Source: Streptomyces sp. NBC_00271
GTDB lineage: Bacteria; Actinomycetota; Actinomycetes; Streptomycetales; Streptomycetaceae
NCBI RefSeq assembly: GCF_036178845.1
Contig: NZ_CP108070.1
Location: 9,734,001-9,798,000, forward strand
Direction of reading: 5' to 3'
Length of the DNA: 64,000 bases
In this document: positions 42,361-51,608 of the stretch, one piece after another
Layout: every line of letters begins with the position of its first letter
Numbering within the stretch: the first letter of the stretch is position 1
Made by a program: the position numbers and the translations under genes
The notes under the pieces: generated by a model
Told to the model about the DNA's origin: nothing
Seen by the model: only the letters and a program-made list of their open reading frames with translations
The model's database searches: none

Positions 42361-43593
42361 GTGACCGGTTTCCGTACGTTGAGCTCCGGGCTCCGCGCGT
42401 TGCAGCCCGCCGCCTTCGGCGCGGACCCCGGCGGTGAGCGCATGGAGCGCATCCGCAGATCGCCGAATTTCGCGGACGGTGTCTTCCAGAACCCGGTGAG
42501 TGCCCGGACCCGCCCCGACGGCTCCATGCTCGAGTTCGCGAAGATCTTCTTCCGCAAGGAGGAGCGCGCCCACCGCGCCCCGGCGGGCACGGTGCCGGTG
42601 TACCCCACGACGCTCGCCGACCTCGCCAAGCCCGCGGCGAGCCGGTTGCGGATCACCTGGATGGGGCACTCCAGTGTGCTCGCCGAGATAGACGGGCACC
42701 GGGTGCTGTTCGACCCCGTATGGGGCGAGCGCTGTTCCCCCTTCAACTTCGTCGGGCCCAAGCGGCTGCACCCGGTGCCCCTGCCGCTGGCCGCGCTCGG
42801 CCCCGTCGACGTCGTCGTCATCTCGCACGACCACTACGACCATCTCGACCTGCCCTCCATCAAGGCCCTGGCCGACACGGACACGGTCTTCGCGGTGCCG
42901 CTCGGCGTCGGCGCCCACCTGGAGCACTGGGGCGTCTCGCCCGACCGCGTGCGCGAGCTGGACTGGAACGAGAGCACCAAGGTCGGCGGCATCTCCCTGA
43001 CCGCGACACCCGCCCGGCACTTCTGCGGCCGCGGCCTGCGCAACACCCAGCACACGCTCTGGGCCTCCTGGGTGGTGACGGGTGACGAGCACCGGATCTA
43101 CCACAGCGGGGACACCGGCTACTTCGAGGGCTTCAAGGACATCGGCGCCGAGCACGGCCCCTTCGACATCACGATGATCCAGATCGGGGCGTACAGCGAG
43201 TTCTGGCCCGACATCCACATGACGCCCGAGGAGGGTATGCGCACCCACCTGGACCTCCAGGGCGGGCAGCCCACCGGCGTGATGCTGCCCATCCACTGGG
43301 CCACGTTCAACCTGGCGACCCACCCGTGGGTGGAGCCGGGCGAGGGCACGATGGCAGCCGCGCACGCGGTGGGCGCCCGTGTCGCACTGCCCCGCCCCGG
43401 CCAGCCCTTCGAGCCCACCGCCGGGACCGTCCCGGCCGAGCCCTGGTGGCGCGGTGTGGCCGTGCCGCCGAGGGGTGGCTGGCCCGCCGTCGAGAAGTCC
43501 GGAGTGGATGCCTCCGCTTCCAATACTCCGAGTGATGTCATGGGTGAAGCTTCCGAAGGCACCGGAGAGCCGGAGACGGTGCCCGCGAGCTGA
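42361..43593 (+). CDS. MBL-fold metallo-hydrolase (NAPE-PLD/UlaG-like)
   Basis: 410 residues from the GTG at 42361, with GGAGG four bases upstream. The metal motif is VVVISHDHYDHLDLPS (HxHxDH), with further ligands in TPARHFCGRG, YHSGDTGYFEG and LPIHWATFNLA. It most resembles the NAPE-phospholipase-D-like branch of the beta-lactamase superfamily. There is no signal peptide. The first 75 residues (with RIRRSPNFADGVFQNPV) match the N-terminal extension of that branch. The last about 40 residues are Ser/Gly/Glu-rich and look unstructured. The substrate is unknown; a role in lipid head-group cleavage is possible. Confidence 0.85.
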   Translation: MTGFRTLSSGLRALQPAAFGADPGGERMERIRRSPNFADGVFQNPVSARTRPDGSMLEFAKIFFRKEERAHRAPAGTVPVYPTTLADLAKPAASRLRITWMGHSSVLAEIDGHRVLFDPVWGERCSPFNFVGPKRLHPVPLPLAALGPVDVVVISHDHYDHLDLPSIKALADTDTVFAVPLGVGAHLEHWGVSPDRVRELDWNESTKVGGISLTATPARHFCGRGLRNTQHTLWASWVVTGDEHRIYHSGDTGYFEGFKDIGAEHGPFDITMIQIGAYSEFWPDIHMTPEEGMRTHLDLQGGQPTGVMLPIHWATFNLATHPWVEPGEGTMAAAHAVGARVALPRPGQPFEPTAGTVPAEPWWRGVAVPPRGGWPAVEKSGVDASASNTPSDVMGEASEGTGEPETVPAS

Positions 43594-43607
43594 ATTTCCT
43601 GAATGTC

Positions 43608-43664
43608 CGAACAAACGGCGAGGGTCGGGGAGCGAGCTGCTCCCCGACCCTCGCCGTTTGTTCG
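43608..43664 (+). terminator. very long perfect hairpin after the MBL gene
   Basis: 26-bp perfect arms (core acaaacggcgagggtcgggg) around a 5-base loop gagct, 14 bases after the stop. It is the strongest hairpin in the window. The remaining 287 bases up to 43951 hold the conservon promoter and no recognised gene. Confidence 0.92.
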
Positions 43665-43951
43665 CGACCGGTTCTGACCAGCTCTGATCGGATCGATGAC
43701 GCAAGGGAACGTGCGTCCGAAGGGGATATCGGTCTGCCGTGCGAGGCCTCATACCAGAGCGGGACGCCTTCCGGGGGAGTTTGTCAACTGCCCACCGCAC
43801 ATGATGGGTTGGCGACTACTGTCAGTTGCCGCCGGGCGACGCGGGGCCGATTTTTTCGGCTCTCTCGACCGGCATCGCGATGGCGCACGCCCGAGTCGCG
43901 CAGACCCGCGGGAGCCCCCGTGGCCCCCGACGCACCAGTACGAGGACGCAG

Positions 43952-45973
43952 ATGTCTCACCTCCGCGCACCGGCCGCACGCGCAGACCGCCGTGAGGGCG
44001 GGCGGCACGGGCGGCCGGTCGCCCGCACGGTCCACCCGCAGCCCGAGGCCCGCCTACGGCCCCAGTTGCTGCGGCTGGCGGTCCTGCCGCCGATCGCGGT
44101 GGCGCTCAGCGGCGTTGCGGCCGTGCTGTTCACCGTCCGCTCCACCGGCGCACGCCCCGGCGTCGTCCTGTGGGCGGTGCTCGCCGGCGCCGGGTGCGTG
44201 GCCCTCGCGGGCATCCTGATCGCCGCCGTCGGCGCCGACCGGGCCGCCACGTCCGTGCGGGAACGCATCGGCACCCTGCGCCGCGGCAGCGCCCGTACCG
44301 AGGCCGACCTGCGCGCCGTCGTCGAGGGCCTGCGCCGGGGCGAGAGCCCTCCCACGCCCAAGCCGCGCCAACGGCCCAAGCCGGACGCCGACGAGTTCGA
44401 GCTGCTCGCCGCCGACCTCTCCCGCGCGCACGACGGCGCCGTCACCGCCGTCGTGCAGGCGGCCCAACTCTCCAGCCAGGCGGGCAGCGAGCAGAAGGTC
44501 GAGGTCTTCGTCAATCTCGCGCGGCGGCTTCAGTCCCTCGTGCACCGCGAGATCTCGATCCTCGACGAGCTGGAGAACGAGATCGAGGACCCGGACCTGC
44601 TCAAGGGCCTCTTCCACGTCGACCACCTCGCCACCCGCATCCGCCGGCACGCCGAGAACCTCGCCGTGCTCGGCGGCGCCGTCTCACGCCGCCAGTGGAG
44701 CAACCCCGTCTCCATGACCGAGGTGCTGCGGTCCGCGATCGCCGAGGTCGAGCAGTACTCGCGGGTCAAGCTGGTGCCCCCGATCGACGGCACCCTGCGC
44801 GGGCACGCCGTCGCCGACGTCATCCACCTGCTGGCCGAACTCGTCGAGAACGCCACGGTGTTCTCCGCCCCGCACACCCAAGTCCTGCTGCGCGCGGGCC
44901 TCGTCACCTCCGGCCTCGCGGTCGAGGTCGAGGACCGGGGCCTGGGCATGCCCCTGGGCGAACAGAACAAGATGAACGCGCTGCTCACCGACCCCGATCA
45001 GGTGAATGTCGCCAGCCTCCTCCAGGACGGCCGGATCGGTCTGTTCGTGGTGTCCCAGCTCGCCCGGCGGCACGGCATCCACGTACGGCTCCAGACCAAC
45101 ATCTACGGCGGTGTCCAGGCCGTACTCGTCGTACCGCAGGCGCTGTTGGGCGCGGCGCCGGGCGCCCTCGGCGACGTATCGCAAGCGCAGTCCCAGCAGA
45201 CACAGCAGCCCAAGGCCCGCGGCCCGCGTCCGCCCGCCGGACCACAGGCAGGGCCGACCGCGCCCGTGTCGTCCGCCGGCGCGACGGTGGCCTCCGTGCC
45301 ACGGCAGGCGCAGCGGGACCAGATGCCGCCCGCCGCGCTCGGTACGGGCGGCAGCGGCCCGGCACCGCTCCCCGTGCGCGGCGCCCGAGCGGAGCGGCCC
45401 AATCCGGCCGAGGCGCTGCCCGGCATCCGCCCCGACGACCGGCCCGCGGTCGCGGAGAACGCGGCCATGCCGCCCACTCCCCGCAAGGGCGCGGTGCGCG
45501 GCACCATGGGCAAGCCCCAACTGCCCAAACGACGCGCCCAGGAGCACATCGCACCCCAACTGCGCGACGGGCCCGTGCCCCGCCAGGATCCGGAGCAGGT
45601 CGTCGGCCACGACCCCGGCCTGATGGCGGCGTTCCAGCGGGGGATCGGGCTCGCGGAGGCCCAGCACGCCGAGAAACGGCGCACGGAGGCACCGCACATC
45701 GAGGCACCGCCCATGGACCGGCCGCACCCCGATCTGCCGCACTCCGACCTGCTGTACGGGGACCCGCCGCACCCGGATCTGCGGCACCTGGACCCGTTGC
45801 CGCCGCTGGATGTGATCCGCGTCGACCAGACGTCCACGGGCGCGCCCCGCATAGCCGACGCCCACACGGCGCACGCGCCCGCCCCGCGCGAGGCGCACGG
45901 GACCCCCGACAACGCACCCGCGCCCGGACACGACCACACGGCCCGGCACGACGGGAGCACAGCGGCCGGATGA
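43952..45973 (+). CDS. conservon sensor-like histidine kinase (CvnA family)
   Basis: 673 residues from the ATG at 43952 (GAGGA upstream). Two membrane helices near residues 35-90 (LLRLAVLPPIAVALSGVAAVLF and VVLWAVLAGAGCVALAGILIAA) leave no large extracellular sensor. The HATPase domain has N-box LLAELVENATVFSAPHTQ and G1 VEDRGLGMPLG. The final 260 residues are low-complexity, rich in Pro, Ala, Gln, Asp and His, with loose repeats of the type HPDLPHSDLL. In conservons this protein forms a membrane complex with the roadblock protein, the DUF742 protein and the small GTPase encoded next. There is no phospho-acceptor histidine box that I can identify. Confidence 0.85.
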   Translation: MSHLRAPAARADRREGGRHGRPVARTVHPQPEARLRPQLLRLAVLPPIAVALSGVAAVLFTVRSTGARPGVVLWAVLAGAGCVALAGILIAAVGADRAATSVRERIGTLRRGSARTEADLRAVVEGLRRGESPPTPKPRQRPKPDADEFELLAADLSRAHDGAVTAVVQAAQLSSQAGSEQKVEVFVNLARRLQSLVHREISILDELENEIEDPDLLKGLFHVDHLATRIRRHAENLAVLGGAVSRRQWSNPVSMTEVLRSAIAEVEQYSRVKLVPPIDGTLRGHAVADVIHLLAELVENATVFSAPHTQVLLRAGLVTSGLAVEVEDRGLGMPLGEQNKMNALLTDPDQVNVASLLQDGRIGLFVVSQLARRHGIHVRLQTNIYGGVQAVLVVPQALLGAAPGALGDVSQAQSQQTQQPKARGPRPPAGPQAGPTAPVSSAGATVASVPRQAQRDQMPPAALGTGGSGPAPLPVRGARAERPNPAEALPGIRPDDRPAVAENAAMPPTPRKGAVRGTMGKPQLPKRRAQEHIAPQLRDGPVPRQDPEQVVGHDPGLMAAFQRGIGLAEAQHAEKRRTEAPHIEAPPMDRPHPDLPHSDLLYGDPPHPDLRHLDPLPPLDVIRVDQTSTGAPRIADAHTAHAPAPREAHGTPDNAPAPGHDHTARHDGSTAAG

Positions 45974-46068
45974 CCACCACCCCCCTGACGACCCCCACCC
46001 GCACGCCCTCCCACACCCCCACACCCTGCGCTCCGGCAGACCTTCGTACTTCAAGGAGTCGATCCACC

Positions 46069-46509
46069 ATGGCGAGCGACGCGCCGACCGCCCACGCCCA
46101 TGTATCCGATCTCGACTGGCTGATGAGCGGCCTCGTACAGCGCGTACCGCACACCACCAGCGCGGTACTCCTCTCCTGCGACGGACTCGTGAAGTCGGTC
46201 CACGGACTCGACCCGGACAGCGCCGACCACATGGCGGCGCTCGCCTCCGGCCTCTACTCGCTCGGCCGCAGCGCGGGCGTGCGCTTCGGCGACGGCGGTG
46301 AGGTACGCCAGGTCGTCGTCGAACTCGACTCGACCCTGCTGTTCGTCTCCACCGCGGGCTCCGGCACCTGTCTCGCCGTGCTCGCCGGCCGCGAGGCCGA
46401 CGCGGCGGTGCTCGGCTACGAGATGGCGATGCTGGTCAAGAGCGTCCGTCCGTATCTGATGACCGCGCCCCGGCAGGCCGCCGTGGAACCGCCGGCGATG
46501 AGGCCTTGA
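46069..46509 (+). CDS. conservon roadblock/LC7-domain protein (CvnB family)
   Basis: 146 residues from the ATG at 46069, with AAGGAG eight bases upstream. The roadblock fold is seen in LDWLMSGLVQRVPHTTSAVLLSCDGLV, SGLYSLGRSAGVRFG and GEVRQVVVELDSTLLFVSTA. Homologues bind the CvnD GTPase and may act as its regulator, as MglB does for MglA. An in-frame ATG at 45970 overlaps the cvnA stop, but the 33 added residues are Thr/Pro-rich and unlikely. It overlaps the DUF742 gene. Confidence 0.88.
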   Translation: MASDAPTAHAHVSDLDWLMSGLVQRVPHTTSAVLLSCDGLVKSVHGLDPDSADHMAALASGLYSLGRSAGVRFGDGGEVRQVVVELDSTLLFVSTAGSGTCLAVLAGREADAAVLGYEMAMLVKSVRPYLMTAPRQAAVEPPAMRP

Positions 46510-46883
46510 GCGTGGCCGCGGCCGGCGACGGGCCCTGGCTCGACGACGCGGCCGGACGGCTGGTGCGCCCCTACACGGTCAGCAACGGCCGGACCCGGCC
46601 GACCACCGCCCTCGACCTGCTGTCGCAGGTGATGGCCACCGGGGCAACACCTCTGGGCTACCTCGGCCCCGAGCACACCCAGGCACTCGAACTGTGCCGG
46701 GCGCCCGTCTCGGTCGCGGAGATCGCCGCACACCTGAAGCTGCCCGCGGCGGTCACCAAGGTGCTGCTCTCCGACCTCGTCGACTGCGGGGCACTGACCA
46801 CCAAGCCGCCCGAGTTCCACCACAACCCCACTGACCGGTCTCTTCTGGAGGCAGTGCTCGATGGACTACGACGACAGCTCTGA
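46506..46883 (+). CDS. conservon DUF742 protein (CvnC family)
   Basis: 125 residues from a TTG overlapping the upstream stop; a GTG at 46512 is an equally good start. DUF742 marks are GRLVRPYTVSNGRTRP near the N-terminus and a winged-helix-like region LCRAPVSVAEIAAHLKLPAAVTKVLLSDLVDCGAL. It is the third member of the conservon complex, probably bridging CvnA and CvnD. It overlaps the GTPase gene by 23 bases. Confidence 0.85.
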   Translation: MSVAAAGDGPWLDDAAGRLVRPYTVSNGRTRPTTALDLLSQVMATGATPLGYLGPEHTQALELCRAPVSVAEIAAHLKLPAAVTKVLLSDLVDCGALTTKPPEFHHNPTDRSLLEAVLDGLRRQL

Positions 46884-47448
46884 TCCCTTCCCCACCGCGC
46901 TGAAGATCCTGGTGGCCGGAGGGTTCGGGGTCGGCAAGACGACCTTCGTGGGCGCGGTGAGCGAGATCGCGCCGCTCAGCACGGAGGAGCTGCTCACCAC
47001 GGTCAGCGCCGCGACCGACAATCTCGACGGCGTCGAGAACAAGGTCGAGACCACCGTGGCGATGGACTTCGGCCGCATCACCCTCGATCCGGAACACGTC
47101 CTGTATCTGTTCGGCACACCCGGGCAGCAGCGGTTCTGGTTCATGTGGGACGAGCTGTCCGAGGGCGCGCTCGGTGCGGTGATCCTCGCCGACACCCGTC
47201 GCCTGGAGGACTGTTTCGCGGCCGTCGACTTCTTCGAGCAGCGCGGTCTCGGCTTCATCGTCGCCGTCAACGAGTTCGACGGTGCCTACCGCTACGACCC
47301 CGAGGAGGTGCGCGCGGCCATCGACCTCGACCCCGAGATCCCCATCGTGCGCTGTGACGCCCGGATCTCCAGTTCGGGCGTGCAGACCCTGCTCACCCTG
47401 GTCCGCCACCTCCTCGCCCACGCACCGACGCACGCACCCAGCCGCTGA
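46861..47448 (+). CDS. conservon small GTPase (CvnD family)
   Basis: 195 residues. G1 is GGFGVGKTTFVGA, the switch II/G3 equivalent is YLFGTPGQQRFWFMW, and G4 is AVNEFD. The gene follows the usual cvnA-B-C-D order. It belongs to the MglA-like bacterial small GTPases, whose nucleotide state in conservons is read by CvnA and CvnB. The G3 motif lacks the usual DxxG aspartate (FGTPG), as is normal for CvnD proteins. The end of the gene is duplicated just downstream. Confidence 0.9.
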   Translation: MDYDDSSDPFPTALKILVAGGFGVGKTTFVGAVSEIAPLSTEELLTTVSAATDNLDGVENKVETTVAMDFGRITLDPEHVLYLFGTPGQQRFWFMWDELSEGALGAVILADTRRLEDCFAAVDFFEQRGLGFIVAVNEFDGAYRYDPEEVRAAIDLDPEIPIVRCDARISSSGVQTLLTLVRHLLAHAPTHAPSR

Positions 47449-47491
47449 GCCCGCACCCGGCGTACGCCGTCGACCGCTGAGCCCGCACCCG
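47442..47491 (+). repeat. 18-bp direct repeat covering the cvnD stop codon
   Basis: ccgctgagcccgcacccg occurs at 47442-47459 and 47474-47491. The first copy contains the last codons and stop of the GTPase gene, the second lies in the intergenic region. It looks like a small local duplication. Confidence 0.65.
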
Positions 47492-47555
47492 ACCCACGTC
47501 CCCCGCCACGGAGCCCACACACCATGACGCCCGCCCCGCACCAGGGAGCCCGTAG

Positions 47556-48146
47556 ATGAGTTACGACCCGCCGCGCCCGGCCGGTCGTCTGCTGCTGACC
47601 CCGGAGGACAAGGACGCCCCCGCCCGGGTCGGCCGACTGCGCCGACTGGGCCTGGGGGAGCACACGGAACCCGCCTTCGACGCCTTCGCGGACCGGCTCG
47701 CCGAGGTCGCCGCGGTGCCGTACTCGATGGTCAACTTCATCGACGAGAACCGGCAGTTCTTCGCGGGCCTGCACACCCCGGACGGAAACGTCTCGGTCAC
47801 CCGGCCGCTCCCGGCCGCCCCGGACGGCACCGTGAAGGTCGTCGGGCGCTACATGACCCGCGACTACGGGTTCTGCCCCCATGTGGTGGTCCGCCGCAGG
47901 GCGCTGGTCCTGGAGGACGTCTGCGACTACCCGCGTTTCGCCGGCAACCCGGTCGTCGACGAGATCGGCGTCCGTTCCTACCTGGGGGCCCCGCTCATCG
48001 ACCACACCGGCATCGCCCTCGGGACGATCTGCGTCGTCGACCTCGAACCGCGCCCGTGGGGGAAGGCGGGCCTGGAGACCATCAAGTCGATGGCCGCGGA
48101 ACTGGTCGAGCAGATCGAGCGCAGGGAGGACACCGGGGGGATCTGA
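47556..48146 (+). CDS. GAF-domain protein associated with conservon 1
   Basis: 196 residues from the ATG at 47556. A single GAF domain spans about 40-185: FADRLAEVAAVPYSMVNFIDENRQFFAGL, YGFCPHVVVRRRALVLEDV, SYLGAPLIDHTGIALGTICVVD. The C-P-H near residue 108 is shared with many stand-alone GAF proteins and could bind a ligand. There is no output domain. It follows conservon 1 by 107 bases on the same strand; GAF proteins often accompany conservons as an extra component, but its role is not established. Confidence 0.82.
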   Translation: MSYDPPRPAGRLLLTPEDKDAPARVGRLRRLGLGEHTEPAFDAFADRLAEVAAVPYSMVNFIDENRQFFAGLHTPDGNVSVTRPLPAAPDGTVKVVGRYMTRDYGFCPHVVVRRRALVLEDVCDYPRFAGNPVVDEIGVRSYLGAPLIDHTGIALGTICVVDLEPRPWGKAGLETIKSMAAELVEQIERREDTGGI

Positions 48147-48227
48147 CGCCCGCGGCCGGAGGCGTGAAGGAAAGCTGCGGCAGCGCTTAAGAAATCCTCG
48201 ATGGACCAACGGCGCCCCTGTGCGGCA

Positions 48228-48244
48228 GATTTCTCCGGGAAATC
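48228..48244 (+). promoter_or_regulatory. short inverted repeat upstream of tdh
   Basis: gatttc-tccgg-gaaatc at 48228-48244, in the 165 bases between the GAF gene and tdh. It may be an operator for the threonine-degradation operon. Weak evidence from symmetry alone. Confidence 0.3.
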
Positions 48245-48311
48245 ACCCCTCTCCCCGGTACGGGCCCCTTCGGCGTGCCCTGCTCCGGGACCTCACCACG
48301 GGAGCCGCAGC

Positions 48312-49340
48312 TTGAAGGCGCTGGTCAAGGAGAAGGCGGAGCCCGGGCTCTGGTTGACGGACGTCCCGGAACCGGAGATCGGCCCCGGCGACGTACTGAT
48401 CAAGGTCCTCAGGACCGGGATCTGCGGCACCGACCTGCACATCCGCAACTGGGACGGCTGGGCGCAGCAGGCCATCCGCACGCCGCTCGTCCTCGGCCAC
48501 GAGTTCGTCGGAGAGGTCGTCGAGACGGGCCGCGACGTCGCCGACATCAAGGCGGGCGACCGCGTGAGCGGCGAGGGCCACCTCGTGTGCGGCAAGTGCC
48601 GCAACTGCCTGGCCGGGCGCCGCCACCTGTGCCGTGCCACGGTCGGCCTGGGCGTCGGCCGCGACGGCGCGTTCGCCGAGTACGTGGCCCTGCCCGCCGC
48701 CAACGTGTGGGTGCACCGCGTCCCGGTCGACCTCGACGTCGCCGCGATCTTCGACCCGTTCGGCAACGCCGTGCACACGGCGCTGTCCTTCCCCCTGGTC
48801 GGCGAGGACGTCCTCATCACGGGCGCGGGCCCGATCGGTCTGATGGCCGCGGCCGTGGCCCGGCACGCGGGTGCCCGCAACGTCGTCATCACCGACGTCA
48901 GCGAGGAGCGCCTCGACCTCGCCCGCAAGATCGGCGTCAGCCTCGCGCTGAACGTCGCGGAGTCGACCATCGCCGACGGACAGCGCGCCCTCGGCCTGCG
49001 CGAGGGCTTCGACATCGGCCTGGAGATGTCCGGCCGCCCCGAGGCCATGCGCGACATGATCGCCAACATGACGCACGGCGGCCGGATCGCGATGCTCGGC
49101 CTGCCCGCCGAGGAGTTCCCGGTCGACTGGTCCCGGATCGTCACCTCCATGATCACGATCAAGGGCATCTACGGCCGTGAGATGTTCGAGACCTGGTACG
49201 CGATGTCCGTCCTCCTCGAAGGCGGCCTCGACCTCGCGCCGGTCATCACCGGCCGCTACGGCTACCGCGACTACGAGGCGGCCTTCGCGGACGCCGCGAG
49301 CGGCCGCGGCGGCAAGGTCATCCTCGACTGGAGCGCGTGA
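48312..49340 (+). CDS. tdh: L-threonine 3-dehydrogenase
   Basis: 342 residues, close to the E. coli length, from a TTG at 48312 with GGGAG upstream. It oxidises threonine to 2-amino-3-ketobutyrate with NAD+. Catalytic zinc ligands are in [11 protein letters not shown] and [11 protein letters not shown], structural zinc cysteines in [15 protein letters not shown], and the NAD fold in [16 protein letters not shown]. The next gene, 49 bases downstream, encodes the enzyme that uses its product. The upstream frame extends to 48201 but lacks similarity. Confidence 0.93.
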   Translation: MKALVKEKAEPGLWLTDVPEPEIGPGDVLIKVLRTGICGTDLHIRNWDGWAQQAIRTPLVLGHEFVGEVVETGRDVADIKAGDRVSGEGHLVCGKCRNCLAGRRHLCRATVGLGVGRDGAFAEYVALPAANVWVHRVPVDLDVAAIFDPFGNAVHTALSFPLVGEDVLITGAGPIGLMAAAVARHAGARNVVITDVSEERLDLARKIGVSLALNVAESTIADGQRALGLREGFDIGLEMSGRPEAMRDMIANMTHGGRIAMLGLPAEEFPVDWSRIVTSMITIKGIYGREMFETWYAMSVLLEGGLDLAPVITGRYGYRDYEAAFADAASGRGGKVILDWSA

Positions 49341-49389
49341 GCGTCCGCAAGAGCCACTCCGAACCGCGTAACCCCCTAGGAGCCCCTCC

Positions 49390-50583
49390 ATGTTCGACTC
49401 CGTGCGCGACGACCTCCGCACCACCCTCGACGAGATCCGCGCCGCCGGTCTGCACAAGCCCGAGCGCGTCATCGGCACCCCGCAGTCCGCGACCGTGAGC
49501 GTCACCGCGGGCGGCCGCCCCGGCGAGGTCCTCAACTTCTGCGCGAACAACTACCTCGGCCTCGCCGACCACCCCGAGGTCGTCTCCGCCGCCCACGCGG
49601 CCCTGGACCGCTGGGGCTACGGCATGGCGTCCGTCCGCTTCATCTGCGGTACGCAGGAGGTGCACAAGGAGCTGGAAGCGCGCCTGTCCGCGTTCCTCGG
49701 CCAGGAGGACACGATCCTCTACTCCTCCTGCTTCGACGCCAACGGCGGCGTCTTCGAGACCCTCCTCGGCGCCGAGGACGCGGTCATCTCCGACGCCCTC
49801 AACCACGCCTCGATCATCGACGGCATCCGCCTCTCCAAGGCTCGCCGCTTCCGGTACGCCAACCGCGACATGGCCGACCTGGAGGCCCAGCTCAAGGAGG
49901 CGTCCGACGCGCGCCGCCGGCTGATCGTCACCGACGGCGTCTTCTCGATGGACGGCTATGTCGCGCCCCTGAAGGAGATCTGCGACCTCGCCGACCGCTA
50001 CGACGCCATGGTCATGGTCGACGACTCGCACGCCGTCGGCTTCGTCGGCCCCGGTGGCCGCGGCACCCCCGAGCTGCACGGTGTCATGGACCGCGTCGAC
50101 ATCATCACCGGCACCCTCGGCAAGGCGCTCGGCGGCGCCTCCGGCGGCTATGTCGCCGCTCGCGCCGAGATCGTCGCGCTGCTGCGCCAGCGCTCGCGCC
50201 CGTACCTCTTCTCGAACACGCTCGCCCCGGTGATCGCGGCGGCCTCCCTGAAGGTGCTCGACCTGCTGGAGTCGGCCGACGACCTGCGTATCCGCCTCGC
50301 GGAGAACACCGCGCTGTTCCGTTCCCGGATGACCGCGGAGGGCTTCGACATCCTCCCCGGTGACCACGCGATCGCCCCCGTCATGATCGGTGACGCGTCC
50401 GTCGCCGGACGTATGGCCGAGCTCCTCCTGGAGCGCGGCGTCTACGTGATCGGCTTCTCCTACCCGGTCGTCCCGCAGGGCCAGGCCCGGATCCGGGTCC
50501 AGCTCTCGGCCGCGCACTCGACGCAGGACGTGAACCGGGCGGTCGACGCGTTCGTGTCCGCCCGCGCGGAGCTCGAGGGCTGA
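49390..50583 (+). CDS. kbl: glycine C-acetyltransferase (2-amino-3-ketobutyrate CoA ligase)
   Basis: 397 residues, fold type I PLP enzyme of the alpha-oxoamine synthase family. The cofactor lysine is in [15 protein letters not shown], the PLP aspartate in [13 protein letters not shown], and the family opening is [18 protein letters not shown]. It splits 2-amino-3-ketobutyrate with CoA into glycine and acetyl-CoA, completing the threonine-to-glycine route begun by Tdh. Length and all key residues are normal. AGGAGCCCCTCC precedes the ATG. Confidence 0.95.
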   Translation: MFDSVRDDLRTTLDEIRAAGLHKPERVIGTPQSATVSVTAGGRPGEVLNFCANNYLGLADHPEVVSAAHAALDRWGYGMASVRFICGTQEVHKELEARLSAFLGQEDTILYSSCFDANGGVFETLLGAEDAVISDALNHASIIDGIRLSKARRFRYANRDMADLEAQLKEASDARRRLIVTDGVFSMDGYVAPLKEICDLADRYDAMVMVDDSHAVGFVGPGGRGTPELHGVMDRVDIITGTLGKALGGASGGYVAARAEIVALLRQRSRPYLFSNTLAPVIAAASLKVLDLLESADDLRIRLAENTALFRSRMTAEGFDILPGDHAIAPVMIGDASVAGRMAELLLERGVYVIGFSYPVVPQGQARIRVQLSAAHSTQDVNRAVDAFVSARAELEG

Positions 50584-50591
50584 AAGACGCC

Positions 50592-50615
50592 TGTGACCTG
50601 AGAGAATCGGTCACA
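50592..50615 (+). promoter_or_regulatory. inverted repeat over the LysR start, TGTGACC-N10-GGTCACA
   Basis: Perfect 7-bp arms at 50592-50598 and 50609-50615, the second touching the LysR ATG. A -10-like gagaat lies between them. It is a candidate autoregulatory site and suggests a short or absent 5' leader. Confidence 0.55.
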
Positions 50616-51520
50616 TGATCGAAGCGCGGCGGCTCCACATCCTCCGTGCGGTGGCCGACCACCGCACGGTCACGGCGGCGGCCGCCGCGCTCTATCTCAC
50701 CCCCTCGGCCGTCTCCCAACAGCTGACCGCGCTGGAGCAGGAGACCGGCCACCGGCTCGTCGAGCGCGGCGCCAAGGGCGTACGGCTGACTCCGGCCGGC
50801 GAGATCCTGCTCAGCCACACCAACGAGGTGCTGGCCCAACTGGAGCGCGCCGAGGCGGAGTTGGCCGCCTACAGTGCGGGTTCGGCGGGCACGGTCACCG
50901 TCGCCTCCTTTGCGACCGGCATCGGCCTGGTGGTGGCTCCCGCGCTGGCCCGCCTCGCCCGCACGGCACCCGGCATCCACGTCCGCGTCCAGGACGCCGA
51001 GGGCGACGCCAGTCTGCCGATGGTGCTCGACCGGCTGGTCGACATCGCGGTCGCCGTCGAGTACCGGGGCGCCCCGGACGCGGACGACCCGCGCCTGACC
51101 CCCGTAGCCCTGTACGCCGAGCCCTTCGACGCGGTCGTCCCGCTCGGTCACCGGCTCGCCGACGCCACCGAGGTCCCGCTCGCCGAGCTGGCCAAGGACC
51201 CGTGGATCGGCCCGTACCCCGGCAACCCCTGCCATGACGTGGTCGTCCTGGCCTGCGAGAACGCCGGATTCCAACCCCGCCTCGAACACTCCTCCGACGA
51301 CTTCCGGGCCGTCGTAGCCCTCGCCTCGGCCGACGCGGGTGTCGCCCTGGTGCCTCGTTCCGCCCTGCGCGGCATGGACCTCACGGGCGTGCTGGTCCGA
51401 CCGGTCGACGGCGTCGCGCCCACGCGCCGAGTCTTCGCGGCCGTACGCCGGGGCGCGGAGGGGCATCCGCTGATCCGCCCGGTGCTGGATGCGCTGGCGG
51501 AAGCCGCGACGGTGGACTGA
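50615..51520 (+). CDS. LysR-family transcriptional regulator
   Basis: 301 residues. The winged helix-turn-helix is at the N-terminus (LHILRAVADHRTVTAAAAALYLTPSAVSQQLTALEQETGHRLVERG). It is followed by a periplasmic-binding-like effector domain (VTVASFATGIGLVVAPALARL...AVVALASADAGVALVPRSAL). It is 31 bases downstream of kbl on the same strand with its own candidate operator. It could regulate the threonine-degradation genes, but LysR proteins usually control divergent genes, and none is here, so the target is uncertain. Confidence 0.9.
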   Translation: MIEARRLHILRAVADHRTVTAAAAALYLTPSAVSQQLTALEQETGHRLVERGAKGVRLTPAGEILLSHTNEVLAQLERAEAELAAYSAGSAGTVTVASFATGIGLVVAPALARLARTAPGIHVRVQDAEGDASLPMVLDRLVDIAVAVEYRGAPDADDPRLTPVALYAEPFDAVVPLGHRLADATEVPLAELAKDPWIGPYPGNPCHDVVVLACENAGFQPRLEHSSDDFRAVVALASADAGVALVPRSALRGMDLTGVLVRPVDGVAPTRRVFAAVRRGAEGHPLIRPVLDALAEAATVD

Positions 51521-51583
51521 GGGAAGCGGTCGGAGAGGGGAGTGGTCGGAGGGGAGTGGTCGGCGGAGCACCCTACTGTTTTC

Positions 51584-51608
51584 ATATCTGGGATAACATC
51601 CCGAATAT
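51584..51608 (+). promoter_or_regulatory. near-palindromic operator over the XRE start codon
   Basis: ATATCTGGGAT-aac-ATCCCGAATAT at 51584-51608, with 9 of 11 arm positions symmetric, covers the ATG at 51607. It is the most AT-rich segment nearby and probably also contains the -10 (ggataac). Likely an autoregulatory site. Confidence 0.6.
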
